Source: Serinus canaria (Eukaryota; Chordata; Aves; Passeriformes; Fringillidae). From it: DNA of 64,000 bases. Every line of letters begins with the position of its first letter. Position 1 is the stretch's first letter. Below are positions 38,959 through 53,145 of this stretch, piece by piece. The notes beneath the pieces are model-generated. The model made no database searches. It was given only the letters and a program-made list of their open reading frames with translations, and was not told the origin of the DNA. The stretch spans positions 15,826,601-15,890,600 of the forward strand of contig NC_066326.1 in the NCBI RefSeq assembly GCF_022539315.1, written 5' to 3'. Position numbers and translations under genes: made by a program.

Positions 38959-41900
38959 AATCACCTTTCACTTATTACAGTACTACCCAGCCAAAAATCA
39001 TATTCTGTTTTCCCTTATACAAGGCCCAACAGCAATGACAAAAAATAATGAGTTATTTGTGGATCATGTCTCCAAGCCCTCTGTTTGCTGTTGCCTCAGA
39101 CAAGTATCTCTGGGTTCAGGGAAGTGTTTCCAACCTACCCATTTTCCACTGCCTGTGCTTCCCCACCTTGCTCCTTAGCTCTGTAGAGATCCTTCCCCAA
39201 TCCCCTGCCCACAAAACAGTTTATTTAACCTTGAAGTTCCCTTATCAGCTGCATCACCCTGCTGTAGCTGTGAGACCTAAATTGTTTTCCATCTCTGTGA
39301 GCTGAATGGGGCCAGGCCTTCAGAGAGCACAGGCTTGGAAGCACTTTAAATTAGGCAGTCTGAGATGGAAATGCTCCAGGTAACAAGGAAAAACAAACAA
39401 GCCCTATCCTTCTTCTGAGGCCCTTTGCTCCTTAAATGCCTGGTGGCTCTGTGGGAGCTCTAGCCCATCTCTCAAGACAGTTGTGCATAGCATATGACTC
39501 TTAATTAAATACATATTTCTGTGCATTGTGGAATGAGAGGAGGCTGGTACCAGTGCAGACCAGCAAGCCTGTCACCAATAATGCTCAAGTTCTCTCCTAA
39601 TTGCCAGGTCATCACTGGGCAACATCCCTTGTGGAACTGCACACACAGCGTGGGCACAGTCCCATTGCACCCCAAATAATGTAGGTTTTCCCTACTCTGA
39701 TTCTGGGTGTCAGCAGTCCCTTCCAAACCCCCATGGGGCAGAGCCTGCTGGCCAGGCTGTGGGGAGCTGTGGCTCAGGAAGCACAGGACAGCCTGAAGGC
39801 CAGGTGCAATGACCACCAGACACAGCTGATCTGGACACAGAGGGATGGGAGCAATGCATCGTGGCAGGGCTGTCTGCACAAGTGGTGCCACCAAGGTGCC
39901 ACTTGGAGCTGTGTCTGCAGTGTGACTGGCAGGTGTAATTGCAGCATATGCAAACATAGGCGAGCTTGCTTGAGTGCCAGCAGGGCAGGGTTCAAAATAG
40001 GGCAGTTGCCCAAATTAATATTTAGAACTTGTGCAATGGCTGTGGGCAGTCAACACCATCACATCTTCACCTGGTTTACTCCTAATCAGGGCAGGAAGCT
40101 GTGCTTTGCACAAAACCAGTTTGCCTTGAATTTGGAAAAAGCACAAAGAAGGGATTGCAGCTTGTCCTGAAAATTTCCCTTACCTCTGTATCTTACCCTC
40201 AGTCACAGAAGCACAAACCTGTTCCTCCAAGGGGAAATGCATGCCTTTACTCTCCCTTGCACTGCAGTCTTGTGTGGCAATTAAGTGACTGGGATCCTCT
40301 GGAACTGCAGACTGAATACAAAGACAATCATGTCTTTTATGTCATTGATTATCTTTTTTGCATTTGGTCTGCAAGTTTTCATCCATTTTGCAAGTGGCTT
40401 TTCAGCACAAGTGTGGTTTTGGTGTCAGTTATCACCAAGTTCTACACAGCCCATGAGAAAGCAGGAGGAATTATGTGAGAAGAGTTTACCTGGCTACACA
40501 AATATTCTTGGACATTAGAAGGAGCTGCCTTCCATCTTACCATGTGTTTATTCAACAGATGAGCTCCACGTGAAAAATTTCATTAATACTGGAAAATAAT
40601 AATCCCTCACAGCACAGGAGGCCCATGAAAAGGCTGGAGACAGAACTGTGCTCACGAGAACTCCCATGCAGAATGTTCCAACCACAGTTTTGTTCCTGTA
40701 GTTACAGGGTATGTAATGATGTGGAGCTGACAACACCATCTCTCCAATGGAGGGCACATGGCTTTAAATGTCAGGAGCAGGGTTGGGAAGATGATGAATT
40801 TATAGATTGTCTGGCTCAACCAAAAAACACTAGAATTGAAATTCTGTATTTGTGGGAGTCAAACAATATTTTTTATTAGTTCTCAGCTTATTTGCCCATT
40901 TCTCCTGCATTGTTATTTTTCCAGTCTTTACTCCAAATCAATTTCTTTAGCAAAGGATATTTTAAAGCAATAAGGAAACATTTTGTACAAAAATGAACTG
41001 TTTTGACATTTTGAAAACTCTCCCTTGATTTCCTGCAAATACTGCTCAGCAAATTCAGTGCAGTCTCATCAACAGCTTTATTCTCATAATCTTATGCTAA
41101 AATACTATTTTGTGCAAACCTACTGCCTGACAGAAAAAATACCAATATATTTCTTCTGTGAAGAAAGAAGTCTGGACTTAGTGAGAACTTTGGCTACTTT
41201 GGCCTCTTCCCCTCTCTGCCAGTGGCATGTTGTGTTGTCCTAGGTCACAGCACTTCTCTACTTGTTTCCTCTTTCTCTGGATGACAAGTTCTTAGTCAAG
41301 TAATTCTACTCAGTGTGTATTCATCCAGCACAGATTAGAGAGGGAAACTGATGCTGATTGTGATTCTGGGTGTCATTTTGATAAAAATTTCTATTGCAAC
41401 TTCTCTTCATGCAGTGAACAGGTTGTGACATGTGGTTACAGGTGAAGGAAATAGATTTCATTTTACAAAACATAGCAGGATTTCATCTCTATGAAATCCT
41501 AATTGCATTCTTTGGCTTTACTTTAACCAAGCAAAGCAAATTAGACCCAAAAAAACCACTACCTATACCTTGCAAATACCTTTCCATTTGAAGCCAATCA
41601 TTGGGAAGCTTTTGCTCATCTTCTTTTATCACTGTGTCTCTTAGTACATAAAAGAGACCACGTTGGACCTCCCACCTTCAAGTCCTGCCCAGTGCAGCCT
41701 GCCTTATCCTGCTCCTTCAGACTCTCTGGGGGCAGACAGGCAGTTTGGACTCCTGCTTTTGCACTAGCACAGCAATCTTTTCCAGGGATCTGTGAGTACT
41801 GGATAATGAGGGGCAATACTACCAGCCCTATTTCACACAGTATCTTGACCCCAGAGAGAAGTGGTTTGAAGAAGATCATGCTGGGAATCAGAGTCAGACC

Positions 41901-44744
41901 CAGACTCCTGGGCTCAAATCTGCTGTTGCACAGCTGCCCTTCATTGACAGCAACATGAGTCAGAAAGTGCCTGTGCATATGGTTCCTAAAATAACTGGTA
42001 ATCAGCAAAATTCAGACCTTTTACTCAGTCACTTCTCTTGAAAAAGTCTCATTAGGCCAAATTTCTTTTTCTCCCTCCATCATACAAGTGCTGCTCCATT
42101 GAAGATAATGGACTTGTTTGCATATATCAGAGAACAAGATAACCATTGTGCTGTTCAGGAGGTATTTTATCCATGTAAGGATTTGGCCAACTACTATTAT
42201 TTAGTTACAGGCATGTTGGTGGTTTGCTAACCATAAAAGAAAGCAAATCTTTTTAATTCAATCTAATCAACACACAAAGCTGGCTTAAAAGAGAGGTGAG
42301 AGAAAAAATTCCAAGCAGGAAATGCAATGTGGGAACCTTTGGATATTTCTTTGTGCAGCTCCACCATGCCAGCCACACAACTTGAATCAGTTCTGTGTGA
42401 GCCAGTTCTGTGTAAGCCAGTTTTACAGAGGGGAAGCAGTGCAACAATGTTAATTCCACTGAGAGTCATAGTCCTGCTGAGATGCTGTGTTTGGCCCAGG
42501 CGGACCCTAACCATGCCATATTAACAGAGCTTTCTTTTCTCTGTAACACCTCAGAAAACCCAAACACCTACAATTTTGGTATTTTCATCTTTTTTTCTTT
42601 TTCCTTCCTGTTGCTCACTTCTCATAAGGGGTTTGCTGATGTTGTTTGAAAAGCACAGTCATATGACTTAACTGACCAATTAGAGAGTTATTAAATAACC
42701 CATAAAGCTGGATGATTTTAAAACATGTTTTTTAAGATTCATGAGAATTTTTTTCATTATGGAAGGAAACCAAATCAAGCATGTAAGTTGTACCACAGTG
42801 TGCATAAAGCAGAAAGCATTTGGCATCAGCCAAGCCTGTCTTGGACCATTCCCATACGATCTACAAGCTGTTGAATTACGAAGTTCCTGCTTTGTCAACT
42901 GCCCGTGGCTTGACCTTTTGATTTAATCTGGTAGTTGTTAAGGGAGCTTTCTATCTAGTGTTCTCAAAAGATGGCAGGGAAAGTCTGCCTTCTATCCAGC
43001 ATTTGTTCAGCTCTGAGTAAATTGCTACTGCTCCAGCACTTCACCTGTGCTAACACTTAACTCTGAGTATCACATTCATCATCCATTAGCTTGACTTGCT
43101 GTATCATGACTCTGCTGCAGTGTTATACAGAGATTTTTCAGTGCAGTGACGATGTGGAGGGTATCTGACACCAAAGGAGCAACCCTTGCCCAATGTCATA
43201 TCCTGACCTCACGAACAATGCTTCCTCAGGAAGCCTGACTTATGGACAGGCCCTTGGCTTATGTTGCCAGAGAGATCACTACATGACCCTTCAGAACCTT
43301 TGCTTGACTTGTTACTTTATCTACTCTGTTTTTAGGAAAAGCGTGGAGAAAATGCTGAAGGAAAGATCATCCATGACGTTGACTGACAAAAATGCAATTA
43401 TTCTTACTTTGATGTCTTTCTTTAAACAGTTTTTCTGGGCTAGGGACAGCAGACATGCTTTTAATTTATTTATTTGAGCAGGTGATCAGCCAGAATGCAG
43501 AACCACCTGGTGCATATGACCAACCCTAAGACAGCCTTCAGATGCTGGTGTTTGTCATGGAAGGAGTTCAATTCCAGCAGTCTCACCTGCCCCCTTCCAA
43601 TAAGGGTCAGAAATTTCCTGGGGAGCTTCACCCTAGCGTGCAGCACAGCACAGGTGACTCAGCATCATTTTCTCCCTGAGGCCTCCAGCTGAGTCCAAGG
43701 GTGATCCCCAAGCTTAGGGGGGCAGGCTGGATGAGAAAGCCTGCAACAATAGCTTCTGCCAAAAGCACCTACCTGTATTCCCATGAAACCAGGCTCCACT
43801 GTCTTGTAGTCAAACTTCCAGGCTACCATCTCCATGCTCTCTCCTCTGCAGCTCTTTATGTGTGAGGAATCCCTCCTGTAGGCATTCAGAGTGCCATGTC
43901 ATTATCCACCTCTGTTCCCCACCTTACAATTTCTTATCTCCTGCAGTGATGTAGTGCTGACATCTTTGACTGTCTTGCTGATAAGTGTTTTATCCTACCA
44001 CTACATGTCACTGTCCAGATTTTGTCTTTCATCTTCAGACTACAAGGGGTTTTTTTGGGCAGGCAGTCATGTAGAGGGCAGTGGGGTCTATGGTTCTGTT
44101 CCTATAAACTGTGTAAGATAGCAAAATATAGCACACTAGTCTTTTTAGCACAGCCCTCCTACTGGTCTGGTCCACCTGAGTAATAGAAACTATGAGTTCC
44201 CCTACAAAACAAGCAGAAGACCTAACAAATAAGGAATGCAAACTACATGTGCATCAGCCCAGGGAGCATGGGCATTGCTAGCAGAAAAGGGGTTAATCCA
44301 GTCTTTTTTTCCCTGCAGTCCCTGCCGGGTGGATGAAAATGAATCACATTTCATTCTGCTCTCAGTCAGCTGAGATTGCTCTATAATTTTGTTTTTAGTC
44401 ATTCGTGACTGAGACCTTCTCTGGCAAATTTAGTCACTGAATGTTTTTTTGCTGTTTAGCCCCAGTCGTTTGAAATCTTGGGGGAAAGTGGGTTTCATAT
44501 TGCGACATCTGAGAGATGAGCAAGGGTAAAGCTGATGGATGTTGATAGTTCAGGCTGATGATATTCAGCATCGTTTCCATATCCCACATTGCTGGGCAGA
44601 GATACTCAATTCATTTATTCATGATCATATACAAAGCATTTTAGTCTTCAACTCATAATAGCTTGTGACCTTAAAAAGACACAGTCAAGTACTTTTTGGG
44701 CCAGAATTTAACCTCCTGTAGAAACTGCTATCTGCTGAAAGTGA
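38959..44744. other. Non-coding stretch, nothing recognised
   Basis: About 5.8 kb of unique sequence. Opposed chance frames of about 150 and 145 codons overlap near 39.5-40.2 kb and have no recognisable product. A weak MIR-like phrase (GACCCAGACTCCTGGGCTC) near 41897 is not extended on either side. Confidence 0.6.
42388..42420 (+). repeat. 15-bp tandem repeat, about 2.2 copies
   Basis: CAGTTCTGTGTGAGC at 42388 is followed by CAGTTCTGTGTAAGC at 42403 and a third partial start. Confidence 0.85.
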
Positions 44745-44950
44745 TACATAATAATAGCTGCTACCATTGCCATTCATCCTGCCATCTCTACATACTAGAC
44801 ACGCATTACAGGGAAATTAATTTCATGACCATTAGAAGAGATATAAGTGTATAATTTTCCTTTCTAACAGCAGGAGAAACTGAGGCACGAAAGTTAAACC
44901 ACTGGCCACATATAAAATCAAGGACAAAATTACAGAGAGATTTGAGGTCT
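44745..44950 (-). mobile_element. Nearly full-length MIR-like SINE, antisense
   Basis: The plus strand starts with ATAATAATAGCTGCTACCAT (antisense of the 3' LINE2-like tail region). It continues through a diverged middle (ACTAGACACGCATTACA, then AATTAATTTCATGACC). It then gives the core antisense blocks AACAGCAGGAGAAACTGAGG, CACGAAAGTTAAACCACTGG and CCACATATAAAATCAAGGAC. The order and spacing match MIR over about 200 bp, so this is the most complete copy here. It is long inactive. Confidence 0.8.
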
Positions 44951-46183
44951 TCTGTTCCTGTTATGAATAGGCAAGCAGTGTCTTACACATGCTAAACAGT
45001 TAATTTGTGTTAATCCAGCCCTAGGTCTTGAAGAAAGTTTCCAGAAAGAATTTGAGAAAGAGTAAAAAACAGTCCTAAAATGCAAAAGGTCCCTTTGCTG
45101 TCTGTGCTTTAGCAGCATTAGCAAGGAACAATTCCCACTATTTCCAGTGATTTCACAGTGGCATTGACAAAACTTCTGAGGCACAAACAGGACACCAAAT
45201 AAAACTGAGACATGAAAGTATTCCTGCTTCACTCAGAGAAAGATGGATGAGTCTGGAAGGCAGAGGGGCAGGGCAGAGACGTGCATCTACCCATGAGCTT
45301 ATGTGTGCAGGACACAATGGCAATCAGTTTGATGAGAGACGTTTTGTTCCCCATTTTCCAAGAGGAAGTCAGGAGCACCACAGAGTCCTGCAGCCTCTCT
45401 AAATGGAATCCCAGTTCACTTGTCATGATCAGGAAATAAGTCTGCAGCAGGATTGCAAAGGGCTGTGCCACAGCTGAGACGTCCAGTCGTGTTAGCATGG
45501 TGAGACCCTATGGTTTCTGTGGAATGGTGCTGGCTGTTGACAATAGAGGCTGATGGAGAAGGCATTTCCATGAAGTTAATGGCTGGCTGGTGGAGGTTAG
45601 GGCCTGAGGCCATTATTACCATTGTAAGTTCTGGAAATATAAAAATGCAGAGAGAAAAAATAAAGAAAATTGCCTTTTTATATATCAGAGGGTTTAAAGT
45701 TGAGCTGGCTGTTGCCATGGCTACAATATTCAGTTTGCAGTCTTTAGTTATTTAAGACCAAGGGCTCGATCTTGCTGAATCAGTGAACTCAGTGGAAACA
45801 TGTCACCCAGCCTCAGCAGGGGAAGAATGAAACCACGGTGGGGTGGTTGGAAAGGAGAACCCATTCCCATCCCATTAGAGCTCACAGCCCCTGTGTTCAA
45901 AGAGGCTTTCTGAGGTGCAGAAGCAGTGCCTCTGTGAGGAGATGGGAATGGCTGCAGGCTTCTGTGAACTCCTGAAGTTCACAGGATCAGGCCAGGATGC
46001 TCACACCAGTTCTGAGTTCCTTACAGTACAACATGGGCATCTTTGAAATGGAAAGGACTGGGACTACTTACTGTTTGTAAACTCTTGCAACTACATAAGT
46101 ATTTGCACTATATCAATAATTTTTAAGATCAAGACTTCTTAAAAGGAGACAAAATTTCTCAGTGGAAATTGCACATGTTTTGG
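44951..46183. other. Non-coding stretch, nothing recognised
   Basis: Unique sequence with opposed chance frames of 80-100 codons at 45.2-45.75 kb. No gene is supported. Confidence 0.6.
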
Positions 46184-46240
46184 ATCATAGAATTGGTAAG
46201 GTTGGAAAAGACCCCTAACAACCTTGAAATGTTCACCTTA
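46184..46240 (-). mobile_element. CR1 LINE 3' end fragment, antisense
   Basis: ATCATAGAATTGGTAAGG, GTTGGAAAAGACCCCTAA and CAACCTTGAAATGTTCACC match the reverse complement of a CR1 3' end ('ATCATAGAATC...GGTTGGAAAAGACCTCTAAGATCATCAAGTCCAACC'). About 55 bp remain, far more truncated than the plus-strand copy near 4.4 kb. Confidence 0.75.
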
Positions 46241-49200
46241 TTCCCAGAATGAGCTTTTCACAGTTCATCTAGCAATGACATAGTTTGTGTTTATGAAGGA
46301 AAACTGAAGTTTTCCCTGTGTGAATTTTCAAGTTCTTGTTAAAATGGATTAGAATCCCTTAAAGATTGCTGTCTATTTGGATTAAACTGTGAAGTCAAAT
46401 GAGACTGTGGTAGAGTACCAAGAAAATGCAACCAGCAGGGGTTTGTTCCCCATCTTTGCTTTTCTTCCAAGGGATTCCCAAGGGGACATGCCACAAAAAA
46501 ACATCTTGGGTTGTAAAGCTCTGTCTTGCAAAAAAGTGGTCCCAACTATGTGCCTTGATATCACTCTTCTGTTTCTACACTTGCCAGAGAAAAGCCAGAA
46601 GGATTTCACAATCTTAAGAGAAAGAAGCAAGAAGTACAAAATTAAGTTCTCCAGGTCAGAAACATCTCAGCAGTGTGTCCTCTGTAGCAGGTTGCCCAAG
46701 TGGCACTAAGTAGCTGCTTTTCTGTATGTTTTAACAAGTGTGTTACAGGCTTAGATGCAATACTGAGAAACATAAATGCCTTATATTTGCAGAACTGACT
46801 ACCACATCAGAATCTGAGGTGAAAATGTATGGATATGATTCTCTGAGTTGTGCCTTTCTCCTAAAGTATATCTATCTGTCAGTATAAACACATTATCTCA
46901 GAAATGAACACAGTAGTTTTGTATTTACTATAAAGCTGCCATGTCCCAAAGCCGCACTGCAGTGCCCAGGATTCATCTGCGGATCCCCATCACCCAAATT
47001 TATCTTGCAGATTCATCCTAGGATATTCAAATTGTTCCCTACATGTGTAAGTTGGCTGTTTCCCTGCTTTTCTGATCTATTTATGCATGTGCCTCAAGAA
47101 TGATGGTGGTCCTATGTCCCTTTGAGGCATCTGGTTCAGCTGAGCAGTGGTTACTGGCTTTTCCTCCTCACCAGACAGGAGGTACAGCACTCCCCAGATC
47201 AGCCTCAGAGCTCCTGCAACCCCCAAGTGAGACCAGATAACAGTGCCCCATATTGAGACAGAGACAGGAAAGTTTTATCAGGGAGGAACATGAACCAAAT
47301 GAAAGCTTTGGGATTTCACTTCAAACTGAAAATGCCATTAGCAGCCCCCTTTGTGTTTGGCTGCATGGGTGGGCAGGCATTTCGTTAATGTCCTGAGCAA
47401 GCCAAGGGAATAGCTGCCTGCATGTGGTTAGTAAACAGCACAGAGACACTGCATTAGTATGAAATTAAAGAATTCAGGAGGGAAAAGGGAGTTTTCCAGA
47501 AAAATTAAACACACCCAGATGACCAAGGAGACATCTTATTTCCTTAGGCAGAGCTACACAAGTTTCATAAAAAACTCTGGAAGATGAGAAGTGAGAGGTT
47601 TCTCCAAGAGCTGGCCATAACCTATTTACCACTCCATGATTCCTCCCAGCTCCTCTGCCAACCAGAGACCGCACGCACACACACCTCTAGCCTTCTTCCA
47701 CAGTGAAAACTCTGCTGAGTTTCCCCTTTGTGATGAAAAGAAATATGATCTAAATTTCCAGTTTAGAGCCGAAAGCCAGGTGCAGATTGCAAGCAGACCC
47801 CACACCTTGTGGAAGATCAGGGGGTTGCTCACATTTCTTTCCTTCTCCCATGAGGATGCTTTTCCAGGGTATGTTAGCAGCAGTTCCCAGCATTTCTGTT
47901 AACATTTCTCTGTCTGCTTTCCAATGATGCAGGATTCATTTGAATACATAAGCATGCTGGGAAGTAGGAAAGGGATGATTTCCCTATTCATTAAATCAAA
48001 ACAACTTGTATTGGGAAATATTGAATTTTTACTGAAGATGGATGATACAATTGAATTTTCTTTTATAAATGAGTTCTTTTTTGTTGACTGCTGTTGCCAT
48101 TGTGAGTGAATCTTAAGACTTAAAAATTGCTAGATAATATTGTTTAGGCCTATATATGGTAGTGGGAAAGGCTGTCGAGAGCCCCTGGGAGAGGTGCTTT
48201 TCCTCTATCAGCTCTGCCTCTCTCCCAGAGGTTTTCCAGCTGGGAAGAGAAGATTCACTGATCACTGCTGTGTGGACTGATGTTTGCTGGAGGCTCAACT
48301 GTTCTGTGGGTCACAAGCATGGGCAGAGCTATCCCTTCATCACCATTATTCACACCGTGTAAAACTGGATTTGATATTCCAGAGTCACCTCCAGGCTCAC
48401 CACTGAGCAGGATGAGGCCTGAAATATTGGCCCACATAATTTCCTGTCCCTAATGCATGACTTAATACACTCATAAGTATATCTTGTAATATCTATACAG
48501 GAATTTTATACAATTTACATGTTGATAGGTAATTTCTTCTTTCCTCATATCCCAAACCCGTATTTCCTTTTCCTCTATCTGTCCCTCTTCTTCCCTCCTT
48601 CCTTCTCTTTCCCTGAGCTGTCAGTACTAATGAACAAAGAAACATCTTTATTTAACCCCTCGTGACATCCTCTGCATCTGAAATCCCCGGTAATGGCTTA
48701 TGGGAACCTTCCATTGATTGGGTTAATAGAGAATAAAATTGCTTCATAACTATATTTCTCTTTGATTTTAAAATTATGTCCCCTATCCCCAACACTCGGA
48801 AGGAGTGGTTAACCCTTTCATTGTACTAGTCCTGCTGGGGCCTTCTCTGGATGGTACCCAGTGTGGAGCTGGAGAGGATAGGTGAAAATTAATAAAATCC
48901 CTAAAGGAAATATGTGGTATTTCTATGAAGATAATGAAAATTATCTGAATAGAAGAAATATCATGAAGGAAGCTATGCATAGATTGTAAATGTTACTGAG
49001 AGAGGGGGAGAGTGCAGATTACTGGGTTGCTGTATTTCAGCTCCTTGCATTAAAAACTCAGCTCCTTTTCCATCAGTCTCATATTCTTCACCTGTGTTAA
49101 AGGAAATGGAGGCCATTGTCTTCTTATGATTTCTGTCTTGCCTTAGTTTTATCGAAATGCTACAGAAATGTAAATGTTGCCTGGCTCTGCTGCCACCCAT

Positions 49201-52200
49201 TGGAGTTACACTTTTCTGTGTGCATTGCCTTATGCAGCATTTTGTGGATATTTATCTTGGTTTGAAGTTTTTTCAAGATGTTCATAAAGTGCAGAGAGAG
49301 GATTTCCCTCTGTCTTTGTACTGCCCATGGCCATTGCAACAGTGATGAATATCAACCTATACTGGTCACCAAAACAAGCTGCCAAAGAGAAGTTCAGCTG
49401 GAAAATTAGTCTGCAGCACGTGTTAGAGTTTTACAGATCTTCAAGATCTCCTTCCTCTATCTAATGGCATTACTGCCCTCATTTCTAGTCTTTAACAACT
49501 TCTCACAATAGGAGATGAAAACAGTGACATAATTTCTTATAGTAAACATATGTTCTTTCAGCCCAAAGGGTCCAAGTGTGCTTTGCCAATATGTGTGGCA
49601 ATAAACATCACTCCCTGGTTGTGAAACAGCTATTTGAAAGCACAGGGGAATCTATGTGGAAGCAGGAAGAAGAGAACAGACCAGTCTTCCTTTGGACTTA
49701 TTGTATTGATGAGATGAAGGAGGGATGTTTCAGAGAAGTGGAAAGGAATTCTCAAATATTAATTAGATCAGGACAAATAGAATAAATCCCCCACCATGAC
49801 ACAAAGATCTTTAGGGGAGAACAGTAATTAACAATATCAGCACTTAAATTTCTTTTTAAGCATTTCAAGATGCACAGGTCCTTAAAGTTTTGTTGAGGGA
49901 TTCATTCAGCACCAACTCTGAAAGAAGAGCTTTGCCTCAGAATAATACATACTGTTTTCTCAGGCTCTGCTTCTCCATCTCTGCTTCTGCAGGTCTCTTC
50001 CATGGCCCAGCAAGGCCTGTTAGTAATTAGGTGATGAGATTTGACAAGATCACAACACAAGCAGATATGGCTGCAGGTTTCTGCCTCAGTTTTCAATTAG
50101 TATTTATCTGAGCAAAACAGCTCCTCTGCTACATTGTAGTGGCTCACAGGGTAATTTTTCAAATGAGCATTTTAGTTAATATCCCATAATGGCTCAGATA
50201 TGCAGACTGAACCTCCTAAAAGATTTAGATGTTTATGGTATTTACCATAACAGCTCCAGCTCTTGGACTGATTCCAGTAATGCCTCTTCCCAGACTGGTT
50301 CAGAGCAGTCTATGACAACCACCACAACATTCGTTCTTTCCATCTCAGGAATGGGTTCCCACAGCTGATACTGATGCTTTGCCTGTCTGCTGTTGATTTG
50401 CTACAGATGGAGACCCTTCTAGGCTAGCAGAGGCCCTGCTCTAGTGACAGCATCCAAAGCCCAAGCAGCACAGTGTCCCTGCAAAAACAATTTGTGCACA
50501 TCTTTTGTCATTATTCATTGTACCAGACTTGCCCAAAAATACAGTTTGAAAACAATCTCAAACCTTTTCTCTTGCAGCTTGGGACATTCCCACCTACTGC
50601 TGTGAGAGAAAACAGATTCTGAGATCAGTAACTGCTTCTCCCTGAAATCCTGGCAGAGATGTCAATACAAGCACCAAAGATGATACCACTACAGTCCTGA
50701 TTTGGGCTATACTGCTCAGGATTTTCTCCTGCATGTCATTTACACTCTTCTTATCCACTGCTGGCGGTGATGGGGGTATGAATCACATTACTGCAGCTGG
50801 TAATTTTAGAAACACTGCCTGGGAATGCTGCTAAATATAGAGAGGGGCTAGTAAAAGGCCTTCCTCTTATCAGGCATCTGTGTAGGTTCTTGGCATCTCA
50901 CAGGTACAGGTTGTATTGTTCCTGATTTAAGGCTCTGGAGAACCTTTGATGAAGCCATGCCTGTCCATCACAGAGCAGAAAGCTGCCTGGGGCCAGCAGA
51001 ACATCACAGAGGCTGAGAGGTCTCCCAGGGCCTGGCAGCATATTGGCATTTTGTCAGGTAGGACTCTGCCCATGAGCACTGCCACTGAAGGTTTAATTTG
51101 AGATCTGCTCTGTGTCATTTACACGGATCTCCAGGCTAAGCAGGAAGGAAGAAACACTTCTGTTTGCATCCACAAGCTGAGGGGTAAAACAAACAAGCTC
51201 CAGTGGGTGGAGAAGAAGAAGTAGACAGTGTAGACCTCTAGGCAGCACATGAGAGTACAAGGCTGCCCAACAGGGAGAATTTAAAACACCATTAAAGGAC
51301 AAGTGAATAAAACTATCACACAGCTCATGCCTCACAGCTTGGCTGTGAGGACTTGGGTTGCCATCAAGACATGCTGCTGCAAAGATCCTTTGGGACTTCA
51401 GCAGTTGTAACTCATCTCAAATCGTAGGGAACAAGGAAGAATTCTGCCAGTACTATGTCTTTGAAGGAAAACAGGACTCTGTTAAGATGGTGTCTCTCTG
51501 AGTGAAGGGTTTCCTGCCCTGTTAGCCCACTGAAAGGCCTTGCAGAGCCATAGGGGGGCAGGATAGGCAGCAGGAAGGTGAAGGCAGGATCCTCCAGTCA
51601 GAAGGACTGAACTGAATGGGAGTGAGAGTAAGAATAAACTTCCACGTGTCCCTGCAGTGCCAAGGTAATGCAGCCTTATTGGTGTAAAGCCACAGCCCAC
51701 TCTTGCTGGCAATTGGAGAGAAATTCCAAAGTTTTCATGTTTAACAGCTTTGGTTTCCTTCAGGAGCAAGAAGTCACCCTGGGGTGAGCTCCCACAAGTG
51801 CTTCTTCATCTGTCTGAATGTAAAGGGAGAATATTGTTTTCCCTTGCATTTTTTGCCTAGATTTTTTGTTTTCACTTTTTTACATTTGCCCCTGAAGACC
51901 TAAAGTACATTCCTTTGCCAAGTACAACCAAGCAACTGTCGGCATTTTCCTAAAAAATGTCCATTCTCAAAATGGATTTCTGCCCCGAAAACATCAGTGG
52001 AATTATTTGAACCAGTTCCATTTATACTGGCAGAAAAAAACCCAACAAGATGCCAATATACATCTCCATGCAAATGACATCTTGCAGCCCTGTGATAACC
52101 AAGACTTGGAACATTCTTGTACATGGAAAGAGAAAAGAAATGGTGTGTGTGCCTGTGTTCCAAGGGTGACAGAAAGAAGAGCCCATTCAGAAAAGGCCTT

Positions 52201-53136
52201 ATAAGCCAGAGCAGAAGAGAGCTTTCATCTTTTTCCAAACAGAAAAGAGTCTGCATATCAACTGTAGAACAGAGGTACAATTTCTATGCCAATATCAAAT
52301 GACTCCTGCATGCCAGTGTAGAAGGAAATTTACAGGTCAATATAAGAGAGAATTTCTGTGAATCACACTACAAAAAAGGGTGCTTAGACTGCCCTAAAAG
52401 CAAGTGCTTTTTTTCTCAAATTAGCCCAGAGGAGAGGCTACCAATGAAAGAGAACCTGCATAAAAAATCTCTTGTAGCTGCCATTGAAAAAAAAGAATGA
52501 CAGAACCAGTCTTTTCAAACCTAAACCAATTAACAAGGTAAAAGAAAAATTCTTATGATAATTAAAAATTAAAACCAACAAGACAACAGTGTAAAAAATG
52601 AAAGAAATTAATAAAAACAATTAGCAGAGATGAAAAAAAAAAACCAGGGATGGGAGTGATATAAATTGAACCTATTATAAGGCACTAATGACATTTGAAA
52701 ACCTAATTTTTACATTGTCAAACCATTTTGATTAAGTGTTAAATGCTGCTCTTACGAACTTGGCATATATTGTGCAAGAGCAGTAATTTCTGGCTTTATC
52801 TTTTTCATTTTCTCTGAAAAGCTGCTTGTGTGCTGAAAGAGGCAGCAAGCACTCAGGACTTATCAGTGCTCCTTTCCCTTGCATTCCTCATGCAGGAAGC
52901 ACCAGCCCTGCCTGACAATGGCTATTTTCATGTTCACAGGGAGTAGAACCTATGTAGAGTTGGGGGCAATGAGAAGTCATGAAGACATTGGGTGCTGATG
53001 AGAAAAACAGACATCTTTCTAACTAGGAAACTTCTCTCCTTTTTTTCCTTTTTTTTTCCTCCTTTTTTTTTATTTTCAAAAACGGAATAAGCAAAATAAT
53101 TGAAAGAAAGAAAATTGACTTTTTATGGCTTTTTAA
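46241..53136. other. Non-coding stretch, nothing recognised
   Basis: About 6.9 kb of unique sequence. Pyrimidine-rich patches lie at 48.54-48.62 kb and a T-rich tract at about 53.04-53.07 kb. A 126-codon minus frame (51900-52280) has no recognisable domain. Confidence 0.6.
53039..53072 (+). repeat. T-rich low-complexity tract
   Basis: Runs of T broken by CC lie about 75 bp before the candidate exon at 53146. It could serve as a polypyrimidine tract, but no convincing AG acceptor follows directly. Confidence 0.8.
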
Positions 53137-53145
53137 GTGCTTAAC

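Noticed and set aside
39505..40170. Opposed frames of about 150 (minus) and 145 (plus) codons
   Set aside because: Both are open over the same DNA, which suggests a local lack of stop words; neither product resembles a known family.
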